From: Rhineura floridana
Lineage: Eukaryota; Chordata; Lepidosauria; Squamata; Rhineuridae
Direction: 5' to 3'
Length of the DNA: 64,000 bases
NCBI RefSeq assembly: GCF_030035675.1
Contig: NC_084480.1
Span: 288,820,394-288,884,393, forward strand
Of the stretch, positions 52,561 to 63,859 are shown one piece after another (positions within the stretch are counted from its first letter, which is position 1; every line of letters starts with the position of its first letter). The notes beneath the pieces were generated by a model, which saw only the letters and a list, made by a program, of their open reading frames with translations, did no database searches and was not told where the DNA came from. Made by a program: the position numbers and the translations under genes.

Positions 52561-52979
52561 AGTGTTTTTAAACTCTGCAGAGATCAGGCATAGATCTCCT
52601 GGTATAACCTGTAGTTTGTCCCAGAGTTTAGTGGCTTGCATCTGGCCCTTGAGTAGAATAGACAACCAAAATATGACCTCTAGTGGACACTTTGGCAGTA
52701 ATATTAATGATATGGCAAGCCATGAGAAACTGAAAGAGCAGGTTTTCCACAATTTCTAAGGGTTGATTTGTTTGCCAGAAGCAACAGTCTAGAAGTGGGA
52801 TTTAAAAAACAATCCCAGGACATAGAAATTCTTACTTTTTCATGATGATAGATGTGCTAATCGAAATTAACGTTAAATCTTTCCAATGTACCCATAACAA
52901 TACAAGTGGTGTGGTGTACCCTCTTTACCATTTACACAGCCACGTGGCAAACATAGTTATGTGCACTGACCTATGCTTG

Positions 52980-53245
52980 GTTGACTTCAGAGCAAGACTT
53001 GCACCACGAGCCCTCTAGTCTTTATCTGGCTTTCTTTGTCCGGCTTGCTATGGAGTACCAAGGAACCACTTGGACACTCTGCAGGTGTCCCATTCTGTCA
53101 GCCCCCATCAGCAGTCTAGATGCTGCATTCTGCACTAACTGGAGTTTCTGGACCAGGCCCAAGTGCAGTCCCACAAAGAGCACATTACAGTAATCCAGTC
53201 TGGAGGTCACCAATGTACTCTTCAAATCAGGCCCAATCTTGTCCG
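52980..53245 (-). mobile_element. L2-clade LINE fragment
   Basis: Minus frame 53225-53022 reads TLVTSRLDYCNVLFVGLHLG and LVQKLQLVQNAASRLL, the L2 post-RT region. Sequence between this and 52560 is not clearly L2. Confidence 0.75.
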
Positions 53246-53824
53246 GACAAATTTGGATCTGATCCGGATCACAATCTGGATATTGCAGCTCTCTGGAAAT
53301 CCTATTAACCTACATTGCAAAGCCAAAATGGCAATGACTTTCTTGTTTTGTGACTCAGGGACGTGACATTTGGAGATGTGTTAGCTGGTGTATAGGGGAG
53401 TACAAAGTTATAGGTGGATAGTTCCAGGGGTTTCATGCTGGCCACCTTTAAAGTTAGCTTTAAAAAAACACACACAAAAACTATTTAAAATCTGTGTGCT
53501 CAGTCATGCCAATTTTCATGCTTCTGTTCCTCTGTTCCTTTTTTCAAGATTTGAATATATATACATTTAAAAATAGGTTTGCGATACTAGAAATGAGTAG
53601 GTTGCATTATGCATTACACAGACATGGACTGGCAGCACCATGGAGGTAAAATGCATATAAGAACATGGAATTTGAGGACATGATATTCCCTATAGAGTGA
53701 ATTAACCCTGCCAAATTAATGCTAACCACTTTTAAAGTTCGCTTGTTCTGAAAAAAGTTTGTGTTTAGTGGTGCTTACCCTGGGTAAGTGGACACAGTAG
53801 TCTTTGGTTTAGAGTTGGTGTTTG

Positions 53825-54647
53825 TTTGTTTATTTATTATTTGATTTACATCCCACCCTTCCTCCCAGCAGGAGCCCAGGGCGGCAAACAAAAGCACTAG
53901 AAACCCTTTAAAACATCATAAAAACAGACTTTAAAATACATTAAAACAAAACATCTTTAAAAACATTTTTAAGGTTTTCAAGACATCTTTAAAAAAACAG
54001 TTTTTAAAATATAGTGTTTTTTTTAAAAAAAAAGTTTTAAAACATAATTAAAAAGCAATTCCAACACAGATGCAGACTGGGATAAGGTCTCAACTTAAAA
54101 GGCTTGTTGAAAGAGGAAAGTCTTCAATAGGTGCCAGAAAGATAACAGAGATGGTGCCTGTGTAATATTTAAGGGTAGGGAATTCCACAGGGTATGTGCT
54201 GCCACACTAAAGGGTCCATTTCCTATGTTGTGCAGAATGGACATCCTGATAAGATGGTATCTGCAGGAGACCCTCACCTGCAGAGCGCAGTGAATGACTG
54301 GGTATATAAAGGATAAGATGGTCTTTCAGGTATCCTGGTCCCAAGCTTTGTACCCCAAAACTAGAACCTTGAACTTGGCCCAGTAGCAAATGGGCAGCCA
54401 GTGCAATTCTTTCAGCAGTGGGGTGACATGGTGGCGATACCCTGCCCCAGTGAGCAGTCTCGCCGCCGCATTTTGCACCAGCTCCAGCTTCTGGACCAAC
54501 CTCAAGGGCAGCCCCACATAGGGTGCATTACAGTAATCCAGCCTGGACGTTACCAGTGCGTGGACAACAGTGGTCAGGCTATCCTGGTCCAGAAACAGCC
54601 ACAGCTGGTAAAAGGCACTCCTAGCCACTGAGGTCACCTGGGCCTAG
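53825..54647 (-). mobile_element. L2-clade LINE 3' end
   Basis: Tail TTATTTATTATTTGATTTAC then CCCTTCCTCCCAGCAGGAGC; frames 54637-54326 and 54389-54095 give SRLDYCNAPYVGLPLRLVQK, GAGYRHHVTPLLKELHWLPI and SVAAHTLWNSLP. Very close to the plus-strand copy ending at 39559. Confidence 0.85.
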
Positions 54648-54905
54648 TGTTGAGGACAAACAGGATTCTTCTATCTTTAAGTTATCTCCACTATCAGAAT
54701 TAGCAGCACATAGCTGACTTTCCATTGTAAGCCTGTGGTTGTCCAGAGGGGTGGTGGTGGTGGAAGAGAAGCAGCAATGACTGTACTCTAACTTTGTGTT
54801 CTGCCATGTGCTCCCTTAGCAGCCATTTTGTGACTGGTGCTCACATTTGCAAAATTCAAAATGTGCCCACTGGTCCAAAAAGGCTGGTGACCTCAGATCT
54901 GGCTT

Positions 54906-55123
54906 GAAAATGGAAATGGACTCCCTTCAAGTCAATTCTGACTTATGGCGACCCTATCAATGGTAAGCGGTATTCAGAGGTGGTTTACCATTGCCTTCCT
55001 CTGAGGCTGAGAGGTAGTGACTGGCCCAAGGTCACCCAGTGAGCTTCATGGTTGTGCGGGGATTCAAACCCTGGTCTCCCAGGTTGTAGTCCAACACTCT
55101 AACCACTACACCACACTGGCTCT
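54906..55123 (-). mobile_element. Sauria SINE
   Basis: On the minus strand AGAGCCAGTGTGGTGTAGTG, CAGGGTTTGAATCCCC, then TGAAGCTCACTGGGTGACCT and a BovB-like end GGGTCGCCATAAGTCAGAAT. A likely duplication CAGATCTGGCTT / CAGATCTACCTT lies at 54894 and 55125. Confidence 0.88.
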
Positions 55124-55131
55124 ACAGATCT

Positions 55132-57849
55132 ACCTTATGCCACCCTTATACAGAGGTGAAAGGGTTTGGGGCAAAAAGAAGAATCTGCTCTTGTATTTAG
55201 TGGAAGGCTGAATTCCCTTTTGGAATTAATGTTGGATTTATGTGTAGGATGACTGTTTTTGTGGGATAGTTTTTCACAGAAAGGGCACTGAGCTCTAAAG
55301 ACCTTGCATGTTGTAGTTATGGCTACCAGGAAGGCCAGCTTTCGGGTACATAGATTAAATGATACCCCCTTAACAGTTCAAACAGGATGCCATAGCCTTA
55401 GAGACTGCTTGGAGACTCCATAATGGAAATGTATGAATCAGTGGGGGACTGAGGCGGGTAGCAGTTGTCTCCCTTTACTGAAAGTCTGCTATGACAATAA
55501 TTGGCATGGTTGGACTCCTGTGGCCTACAGAGGCAAAAATTCCCCTTGCTGGGTGTCTGGCAGAGAAGTTGTTCAAGATTGTTCAGAAGAAAGGATGGAT
55601 GGTGGAGCCTCTGCAGCAGCCTCTGCAGCAGCCATCGCTTTAGTCTCTCTTGATTTTGACTGTTTTACAATTCTAAGTTTGTTAAATGATTGGCTGACAG
55701 TCATTAAGAGAGATCAGGTGGCAAAAAAGGAAGAAAAAGTATTTGAGAAACAACTTTAGAGAAGCTAGAGAGAAAATGTGTGGGAAAGCAAAATACTATA
55801 GAGCACAAATAGTTAAGAGGAGCTGTGAGACAGCATTGGCCTGGACAACGGCAGGGCACAAACTGGAGGAGGAACCTAGAACATAGGATACAACATCAAA
55901 AGCTAATCATGTTCCTGGGCTTCCTGGCAGGTAGGAATTTATTCCTGTTGGGTGCCTTCTTTATCCAAAACTAGTAACAAACTGATGGTACTGCTGGATC
56001 TGCCTTGATCACTCACCACCTTTGAACAGTTTAGGCTGATAAAATGGACTGCAATCCTTTTTGGGCAGAGATAGTCTTGATATCACACATCAGGTGGACA
56101 TGGCTTGTGGGAAATGGCCTTGAGGGCCAAACTGGGATCTGGACTGAGCATGTTTTATGAAAGGGTAAACAAGGATAGATGTTTTTCGTCCCTCATGTGT
56201 GGAGAAGAAATTGTGCTATTATCTGAAAATTAGGACTATCACGTGAAAAACATATTTGGGATTTATAGTACAACCATATGGAGTTACCCCACATGTACAA
56301 GAGACTCATCAGAATAAAACCCATTAAATAGATCTCTTCCTCCTTTTCATTAAGCTTCTCAACTGGACTCTCATATTTAAATTGCCAGCTAGAGTTTGGT
56401 GCATCTAAACACAGCTTCATTTTTGTAGCACAGTTTCTGTTGAGCATGAGTATAGGTCTTCATGTATATAAATTCTTCAAAAGTCTCTCAAAGCAACTAG
56501 CTATACTATACACAAGAAAAAGTCCCATTAGTTAATTTGCTATATAGAAATCATTCAGTTTTATATTTGAATTTTTCAAAAACTGATATTACAATATTGT
56601 AAACAGAAAGATAGGTTTTAGCATATAAATTCAAATACATACCAAGTTCAAACCAGTTTTTATGGCAAACTGTCAAATACAATACAGACATTTCCAAGGT
56701 GACTGTACCATTTACAACAGAGTTGGTTAACTCACAACAGTTCTAAAAACCTATAGCAGAATCCTGGGCATCTTTAAAAAGGCTTGATGATAGATATGAA
56801 AACTGTCCCCCACTTTTCTTTCCTAATAGAACCCTGACAGGTATTGGGGTCAAAATGCTAGAAATTAATGTTTTCTGAACTGGAAAACTGAACTTGCTTT
56901 TTCATTTGCGCTTTAATGTTCTCGGCCATATTCTACTGTCAGGGTTACTAAGATTTAGCTGTAGAAACCTTTCACAAAAGTGAAAAGCATCTCAAATATA
57001 GTACCTGTTATTTTAGAATGATCAGGTTGAAGGAAATATTCCCTAACCCTTTTACCTAGCAAAGACACAGTTTTAGCACACTGAGCTAGAAGGAGAAAGT
57101 GTTCTGCCAATTGGCACTACTATAAAATGCATGTGTATCTGACAGCCCATTTCACATCACCAAGTTAGTTAGGAATACTAATCTCCATTTTCAAATTAAC
57201 TCTGACTTGGTGCATTTCAAAATTCATGCCCAAGGCTACTAGGTTAGCAAAATAAATTAAAGTGAGAAATCAAAGAGTATGAGGAATCTAAGCAACAATT
57301 TTGAGTAAAAGCTTCAGTATTTTGCTTGCGAAGTCTACCTGCTGCAGTTTAGATGCTTCCAGGCATGCTCTCACACTCTGTATCCAAAACTGCAAGGATC
57401 CTGTTCCTAGGATGCAGCCATCCTATCAAAGAGTAAATTTTACCAATCAGAAGTACTTTGGTGGAATATTGAGACTTGCTAATCTTAACCCTATGCAGGT
57501 TTCTGTGTAAAGTAAGCATCCCTAAGTTAATGGGTCTTACTCCCAGTAGTGCACAGGGTAAGTCTTGCTTTAATTTAGCTTTCTGCTCAGTGCACTTTAC
57601 TTCCTGTGGATTACTTCTAGGCATCTGTTGGCTCGCATATTTTGGTGTTAGAATCATTAAATTAGATGCTTATGGAAAACAAATTGCACTTCAACTTTGA
57701 ACTTAGTGCTTTTCAGTTGAGTCTCGTGATTTAATATTCCGTCAATTTAAATAGTCTTTGAATAGTACCCTTAACACCTTTTTGTACTTAAACTATCAGT
57801 GCTGCTTAGACCTCTTCCCTATGTTAACGGGGAGGGGGGTGGGAAGAAC
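55132..57849. other. Intergenic, downstream of AZIN1
   Basis: A 108-codon frame at 55433-55759 has a short Ala/Ser run but no recognised domain. The 56.2-57.8 kb part is AT-rich and may include distal AZIN1 3'UTR. No named repeat. Confidence 0.4.
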
Positions 57850-58396
57850 AGTAAAGTCTACACAAAATTTTATTGCAATTGTACAAGGGTGGGTACAGCA
57901 AAGGTGAATACAACACATACTATGATGCAATTTTACATTTATTAAACTACAGTTCAAAGCACAAATTTACACATTCTAAGTACACTAAACATAGCTAATG
58001 AAGTCACACTTGTTTCCCACTGACATTTCAGATATCTGAGGGAAACCCAATTTTACAAGACTAACAGATATCCTTAGTATAAAAACTGTACTTGTATGTA
58101 AACTGTTTAACAGAGAACCCAAGTGATGGGTTTCCATCTCAACTAAGTCATCCATTTTGTTGCATATTTTATTAAAATGCTGAGGGATTGAGTGATCTGA
58201 CATGTTTAAATTGGTTTATTACAATTCTTACTCCCCCAGTAAATTGTAGTTGTAGCTGGTTTTGCCTGGTCCCAAATGATTTCAAGTTTCAGTAATTCAT
58301 TCAAGATTGTTCCATTTTTCTTCCAAGCTGGAATGTTGTGACCAGACAAGACTACAGACATGCAACTGCAAGGCTAATCGAAGCAATAATGCCTGT
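57850..58396 (-). other. AZIN1: AZIN1 proximal 3'UTR with poly(A) signals
   Basis: AT-rich DNA after the stop. Minus-strand AATAAA signals lie at about 57949-57944 and 57874-57869, giving a UTR of about 450-550 bases. Mammalian AZIN1 has a longer 3'UTR, so more distal sites beyond 57850 may also be used. The end is inferred from signals. Confidence 0.55.
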
Positions 58397-58508
58397 TTAA
58401 GCTACAGTAGAAAAGCTGTCTTCAGGACTCAGCTGAATGCAAGAAGGCACCAAAAAGAAGTTCTTCATCAGTGTGTCAGAGGTGAATCCAGCATCTTGCA
58501 TCTCACAC
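58397..58508 (-). CDS. AZIN1: AZIN1 last coding exon and stop
   Basis: Acceptor CAATTCCAG then G TGT GAG ATG; encodes [36 protein letters not shown] and TAA at 58399-58397. It matches the short, ODC-unlike C terminus of AZIN1, which lacks the ODC degradation tail. Confidence 0.94.
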
Positions 58509-61500
58509 CTGGAATTGGAATGGAAAGCACATACAGATATTCAGGCAAATAGTGGAGGAACGATTTCAGTATCCAAAGTCACTTTTTACTGTTTTCCATA
58601 ATGTTTTAAATACTGCAAGTTAAGCAAATTATACTGCCTAATTTTAGTTCTGTCCATCCCTTATGTTATCAACAATTCAGAAAATATCAAATATTCAGAA
58701 GAAAGTCTGGAAGATACTTTTTGGTGCAACAATAGTTTGATCAATTTGTAATTTTGATTATTACACTTCAACTTATTAGCATGCAGTTATCCAGCAAGCT
58801 TATATACCTATAATAACCCATCAATCTGCAAAGACAGATAAAAATGAATTCAAACATCCAGATCAATCCATTTCTTCCACCAAAAGGTATTTTTTCATTC
58901 ACTTAACAGCCAATTATGTCCTTGCCAAGTGGCAAAACAAGTAGTGAACCATGCTAAAGATGTAGCTTTGTGTACTGTAGGGATGGGGACCCTGTAGCCC
59001 TCTAGATGCTGGGAATCCACTTCCATTTCCCCTAACTGTAGGGCATGCTGATGGGTTGAGGAATGTTGGACTCCAACAATAACTGCAGGGTCACAGGTTC
59101 CCCACCCGTGGACTGCCTATGGGTTTTGAGAAGGGCACATGAAAGTGCAGAACAGTGATCACTTACAGGGAACCAGGCCTGGCCCTACAAATAATGTTTA
59201 AAATTCTGTCCAGAAACAAGGACTGTACCATTATGGTGGCTGCACAGCATGTAAACTACTCACGGCCATATAATAAGTATGAAAAGCCAGGTAATTAAAA
59301 AAAAAAAAAAAGACCTACAAAGCTGGTTGGACAGCCTGCACCAAAACAAGTCCTAAGCATGTACCTTGTGCGTGTGCTTAACACATGCACAATACCTAGA
59401 TCAGGAGTGGGGAATCTCCAAGTCCTTTTTTGGGAAGCCACAACCATCCACCTTACATCTGATGTCAAATATTATGTCAGGTGTGGGGCTTCAAAGCAAC
59501 AATCAGGAGCTTAAAGTGGACTCCCGATTGTTCCTTTGCTAGAGCAAGGGGCACTCAACCTCAACTCTCAACCTGCCTTGCTCAAGGAAGCAGAAGCAAT
59601 TTCCTTTGAATGGAAACTGCTTCCCATCAGAGTATTGTTCTTTGAAGGGAGGCATGGGAGGGGGAATGCAGGTGTGTGGGGAGGCTTTGAAAACCCTTTG
59701 CAACATCAAGGGGTGCGAAGGAGAAGTGCAGGATTGCAACGCCCTTTCCCATGTTCCCCTTTTCAACCTCCAATGTTCCAGACTAGAAGAGAGAGTATGG
59801 AGCAGGCTTTGCAAGCTGTCCCATGCTTCCCCCTTCAACCTCCAGTACTGGGATTTTTACAGGTAGGTGAGTTGACCCAACTCAACAGGGAGAGCCAATA
59901 AGAGTTCCCTACTCCTTACCTAGAAACAAGTATTATGTTGGTTTTGTATCCAGTGAGATCATTTAGTAGCTTCACCCTGAATTGGAACATGAGTTTCCCC
60001 CTGTCCAAATCCAGTACTCCACCCCACTGCCCAGTTACAAGTAGGCACCTGTTGCCAGGTGACTAAAAAAAAAAGCACCCAGGTTTTGTGGGGAGAGATT
60101 GCATCCACATACAAAAGGTCCAGCAATAATAATAATAATAAATATTTTATCTCTAGGCTGTCTATCTGGCCGCGGCAGCAACAATTTCCAAAGGAAGTTT
60201 TATGTTTCTCAATGTGTGTATTATGCTCTTACTTAGAAATAACTTACCTTTCTTCAGAAAGTATTGAACACAGTATTTTGTTAAAAGTTAGGTTGATTCA
60301 GGTAGTACAACACAATATAAACTTACCAGTTACTGAATGACATTATGTAGTAAACTGGTGGCCTCTGGAAATCATTGAAAGCAGATTGTTCGCCCAAAGT
60401 GCCAGAACCCATATTGTCAAAGAGCAGCCAGTCTCCAACATTCAGCTCAGGAAGAAGACAGCTTTCCACAATTTGATCAAGCTCATCAGAGGATGGACCC
60501 CAAAGGCTGCTTGCAAATAGAGGCTCGTCTTCCTTGTATTTCTATATGAAAACAGTTCTGACAGTTAGATTTAGGGTTGTGTGTATATCACTCTACACAT
60601 ACATGCAAGAGCAATGATTATCTCGTGTCAGTTCTTGAAACACAAGTACAAAGTAAGCTCTTTGAGCTCAGGAACCTATAGCATATAAAGGTGCTCTCAC
60701 CTTGTGAACCTCTGGAACAGAGGTCAAATTCTCAGATAATTTGCTTGCAAAAGAACCATAAACACCATCATTCATGTAGTACACAAAGACTGGTTCATCA
60801 CTGTTTGTTTGTTCTACTATAAAAAAGAAGTTAGATTTTACTAAGAGTTTCATCATAATTTTCCATTTACAGCCCTTTTTTAAAAAGTTGGGTAGGTTTT
60901 TCAGGAGCAAATGGAACATACACATGAACAAAAGACAAGGGGAAGGAATATCAGATATAAGAGACAACTTGAGAAAAATATGGTGAATCGTTTAAGCTAG
61001 ATTACCTGGCAACATTTTAAAAATTGCACATTAAATAAGCAACATATGTTTCCTCGCTTAATTCAGTCTGAAGACAAACATTCTGCAAGTGTGCCCTCAA
61101 TCTCACATGCAAATTAGCAATGCTATGCAAATCAAACCCTGAAGTCTTAAAGCTTAACAAACTGAAGTACTGTATTTAACCCTACTGGTAAAACTTTCAG
61201 CCTGAAACAGTATGTTTCTATGGAAACTGGAAGTATGTTTTAGTTTACAATTAGTAAATATTTTTCCTCCTCTGAGGGCTGAACCCTTAAATGGAAACCA
61301 GCTCAAATACTGGAACAGGCACGACAACTCAGGAGGCGAGAGAGAAAGAAAAAGTCAGAAGAGCCTGGTGAGATGTCCACCATCTAGCTCCTGATGTTCA
61401 AGATTAGATAAGCCCCTCACTATCCCAGCTACTACCAGAGAGCTAACTCAGGGACCATCTTGTTCTGAGGACAGAGATTTGGCTTTTAAAAAGCCCCCCC

Positions 61501-61917
61501 CTTAGCTTGTTTCTTGTGTTTTAATGCTTCATGTTTTATTTATTTTTTAATTTAAATTGCTTGTGTGGTTTCCCTGAAAGGCAGTATATAAATATCCCTA
61601 ACAGATAGAATAAAATAATAAAAGCTTCTGAGTCATCTAAAGGAGGAAGTAAGCTTTTTGAAGAGAGGCTTATTTTTTACTACAATCCAAAGGAGTGCTG
61701 TTAAATCATCATAAAGATTGCAGAGACAAGTGTAAAACAGATTTTGCTTACTTTTAGAGAGAAGAGGTTTATCATCTTCAATAGCTTTCTTGGCAATAAT
61801 ATTAACTGCTAGAGTAAATGCAGAAGAAACATAATAGCATCCAGGCTCTGCAATCACATTTACACCAGATTCTTCAGGAAAGTAGGTATCAAGTAACGGA
61901 CTGACAATATGATTAAC
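58397..61917 (-). CDS. AZIN1: AZIN1 (antizyme inhibitor 1), last four coding exons; 5' part outside window
   Basis: Catalytically inactive relative of ornithine decarboxylase that binds antizyme and so frees ODC, raising polyamine synthesis and uptake. Joining 61917-61752, 60816-60701, 60541-60327 and 58508-58397 in frame gives the C-terminal 202 residues: [14 protein letters not shown], then [68 protein letters not shown], ending EDSFSTVA. This covers the end of the PLP-barrel and the C-terminal beta domain. The motifs match AZIN1, not ODC1 (which would have a longer PEST-like tail), and KLF10 next door agrees. The serine in WGPSSDELD replaces the cysteine I recall in this family. Earlier exons must lie beyond 64000; I saw none in 61918-64000. 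Confidence 0.95.
58978..59112. repeat. hAT-type MITE in AZIN1 last intron
   Basis: GGGGACCCTGTAGCCCTCTA at one end and GGGTCACAGGTTCCCCACCC at the other; inner TGTTGGACTCCAACA. A widespread squamate MITE pattern. Duplication not resolved. Confidence 0.65.
59402..59917. mobile_element. Non-autonomous hAT (Charlie-like) element in AZIN1 last intron
   Basis: Ends CAGGAGTGGGGAATCTCC / GAGTTCCCTACTCC are inverted. 8-bp duplication ACCTAGAT / ACCTAGAA (59394-59401, 59918-59925), seven of eight matching. Shares ends and the ATCTGATGTCAAATATTATG block with 27022-27505. Open frames at 59536-59901 are not transposase. Confidence 0.78.
60124..60144. repeat. (AAT)n microsatellite
   Basis: Short run of AAT units in the last AZIN1 intron. 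Confidence 0.8.
60327..60541 (-). CDS. AZIN1: AZIN1 coding exon (KYKEDEP...SFSNW)
   Basis: Acceptor ATATAG then AAA TAC AAG; 215 bases; ends AAC TG before GTAAGT, phase 2. It encodes [16 protein letters not shown], with Ser at the position of the ODC catalytic Cys360, and [13 protein letters not shown]. The codon matching human S367, an A-to-I editing site, is AGC here. Confidence 0.95.
60701..60816 (-). CDS. AZIN1: AZIN1 coding exon (IEQTNSDEP...EVHK)
   Basis: Acceptor TTATAG then TA GAA CAA; the split codon reads ATA (Ile) with the previous exon. 116 bases, ending GTT CAC AAG before GTGAGA, phase 0. It contains [18 protein letters not shown], the most conserved block of the ODC/AZIN beta domain. 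Confidence 0.95.
61500..61620 (+). repeat. LINE-type 3' tail (L2/CR1-like) in AZIN1 intron
   Basis: AAAGGCAGTATATAAATATC followed by an AATAAAATAATAAAA tail; typical L2-like terminus, short. Confidence 0.5.
61752..61917 (-). CDS. AZIN1: AZIN1 coding exon (VNHI...LLSK)
   Basis: Acceptor CTTATAG then GTT AAT CAT; 166 bases; ends AAA A before GTAAGC, phase 1. It encodes the EPG(C)YYV and [11 protein letters not shown] segment of the barrel, near the site that holds the PLP phosphate in ODC. Confidence 0.93.
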
Positions 61918-62224
61918 CTATAAGATAGAAGGGGAACATTTATTTAAAGGCTTGTGTCAACTTGTAATTTGCAACTCTAGTTAGAGTTTTAAGGCTGCTC
62001 TTAGATCAACTCTTGCTAAGCTGCCTAAGGGAGAAAATAGTACTACTCACCATCACAACTTAGGGAAAAAATCTGCAACTCATCAACTTGCTTAGTTTGT
62101 CTGAATTTTACCTCATAGTAGAAAGTATAAATTATATATTATTCCTGATCTACTTTTCAGAATTTTTGCAGGTTTTTCAAATAAATTCAAGTGAACGGTA
62201 TACATTTTAACATATTACTGCTAG

Positions 62225-62575
62225 AGAACTACAACTGCAGCTGCCTGGTTGGTGCTGACCCATGACAGGGCTTTTTCAGTGATTGTTCCCGGTTTGTGAA
62301 ATGCCCTCCCCAGTGAGGTGCATCTGTCTTCATCACTATTGACTTTCAAGAAGAATTTGAAAATATTCCTGTTTACCCAGGCACTTAATGGCAGAAGGGA
62401 ACTATTCCTCGCAACTCAAAGATAACTGGTGAAAGAATATTTTTGACTGTGTTTTAGAATGCTTTTAATTATAATTGTCTTTGAATATTTTTTTTAGTAT
62501 GCTTTTCTTTTTCTTGTGAATAGTTTTGTTTTTGTTTGCCACCCTGGGCAGGATATAAATAACAACAAAAATAAT
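62225..62575 (+). mobile_element. L2-clade LINE 3' end in AZIN1 intron
   Basis: Plus-strand remnants of AFSVVAPALWNALP-type coding (CCATGACAGGGCTTTTTCAG then GAAATGCCCTCCCCAGTGAG), then TTTGTTTGCCACCCTGGGCA and ATATAAATAACAAC. Heavily decayed. Confidence 0.75.
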
Positions 62576-63549
62576 AGCAGCTGCTGGGGCTGCTCCAATC
62601 AGGCTGTTTCCCAATGTCCAACCTCTGTAGTTCAATGGTACAAAAAATGGTCTTGTTTTCAAATATCTTAGTTCTATTCAAAACAGCCATCTAAAATTTT
62701 GGGTCATTTCAAAATAATGGAAAATTTTATTAAGATGTGATATGTAGACTCCTGCAGCTTTTTAGATATTGCAATTATGAAGTCTTCCTCTTCTCCTTCT
62801 CAATCTGAACCTATATCCAAAAATGTTTTAAGCCAATCAAGTAGCTCCTAACATATGGGTAGACACCTGAGAACTGTTTGGCCTGTTGCATGAACTGCAG
62901 AGCCAATCTACCCGTATATAAACCAAAACACACTTTTCACATAACACATTACAAATAACTTTTTTAATACATTGTAACAAAAAAAGGAGGACATACAGAA
63001 ATACTACTAAAATAAACTGTGGCCAAAATCCAAAGATCTGCTTCCATGTATGAAAATCTGCTTTCTGCACTTAGAATGGTTATTTTTCTCAGGCCATATT
63101 CGAAGATGCGTATCACATGTGGATACACAAGTACTGAGGAAGTTACAAAACTTTAACAGAGTTAGGTAAATTGCGAAAGATGTCATTGATCTCTCATCAA
63201 CAGTTCTTTGGATCCTGGCCTGAATACTTTAACTTCAAATCTCTGCACAAGTTCTTCCAAAATTTTTTCTTGATTTCAAAAGGACCTGCAGCTCTGTAGT
63301 ATAAAACTTGCAAGGACCTTTTTGCATGCAACAGTACACTATTTTTTACCACTGTGCTAATAAGCCTCAAGCTGGTGTGCTCCCCTCTCCAATTTTGGCA
63401 GCGAGATCAGAAACATTTGCTTCAAAACTAATCAGAGTTCCCTGTTACTTCTCAACTCAGAGGAACTTGGTTTATGCTCTGATTTTGTTAAAGCCTGGAT
63501 CAAACCATGGCCCTGCTAGCTTGCCAAACCTATTTTCTATTCACTAATA

Positions 63550-63851
63550 GGCAAAAAAACCCTTGCGGTTTAAGCACATACCTATAGCCAACAGATATTT
63601 CTATCAAACTTTAAAAAGCAGGGTAATTGGGCAGCTATACTGAATGCACCAGGGGAGCAGGACCTTCTCTGAGATATTGTACTGCCTTACAAATTTATAA
63701 AAATGCAAACGCAACTTGGGTTGGTCTTCCACAGTCCAATCCACTTCCTGTGTGCATTCACTATAACTGCCCAATTTCTGCGCTTTTAAAAGTTTGATAG
63801 AAATATATATTGGCTATAAGTATGTTCTTCAACCACACAGGGTTTTTTGCC
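63550..63851. mobile_element. Mariner-like MITE with long inverted arms, AZIN1 intron
   Basis: About 302 bp beginning GGCAAAAAAACCCTT and ending AGGGTTTTTTGCC, flanked by TA on both sides (63548-63549, 63852-63853). The two roughly 100-bp arms are about 85 percent alike after reversal (CTATAGCCAAC..ATTTCTATCAAAC and TTGGGCAG..TATACTGAATGCAC blocks). The TA duplication and fold-back structure fit Tc1/mariner. Confidence 0.82.
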
Positions 63852-63859
63852 TACAGTAG

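Noticed and set aside
55433-55759. 108-codon frame with an alanine run
   Set aside because: No recognised domain and no gene structure around it; probably chance or old repeat.
62600-62690. Possible upstream AZIN1 exon (CCCAATGTCCAAC resembles a reversed MLDIGGG codon run)
   Set aside because: Translation on the minus strand does not continue as GGFTG and there are no splice sites in frame.
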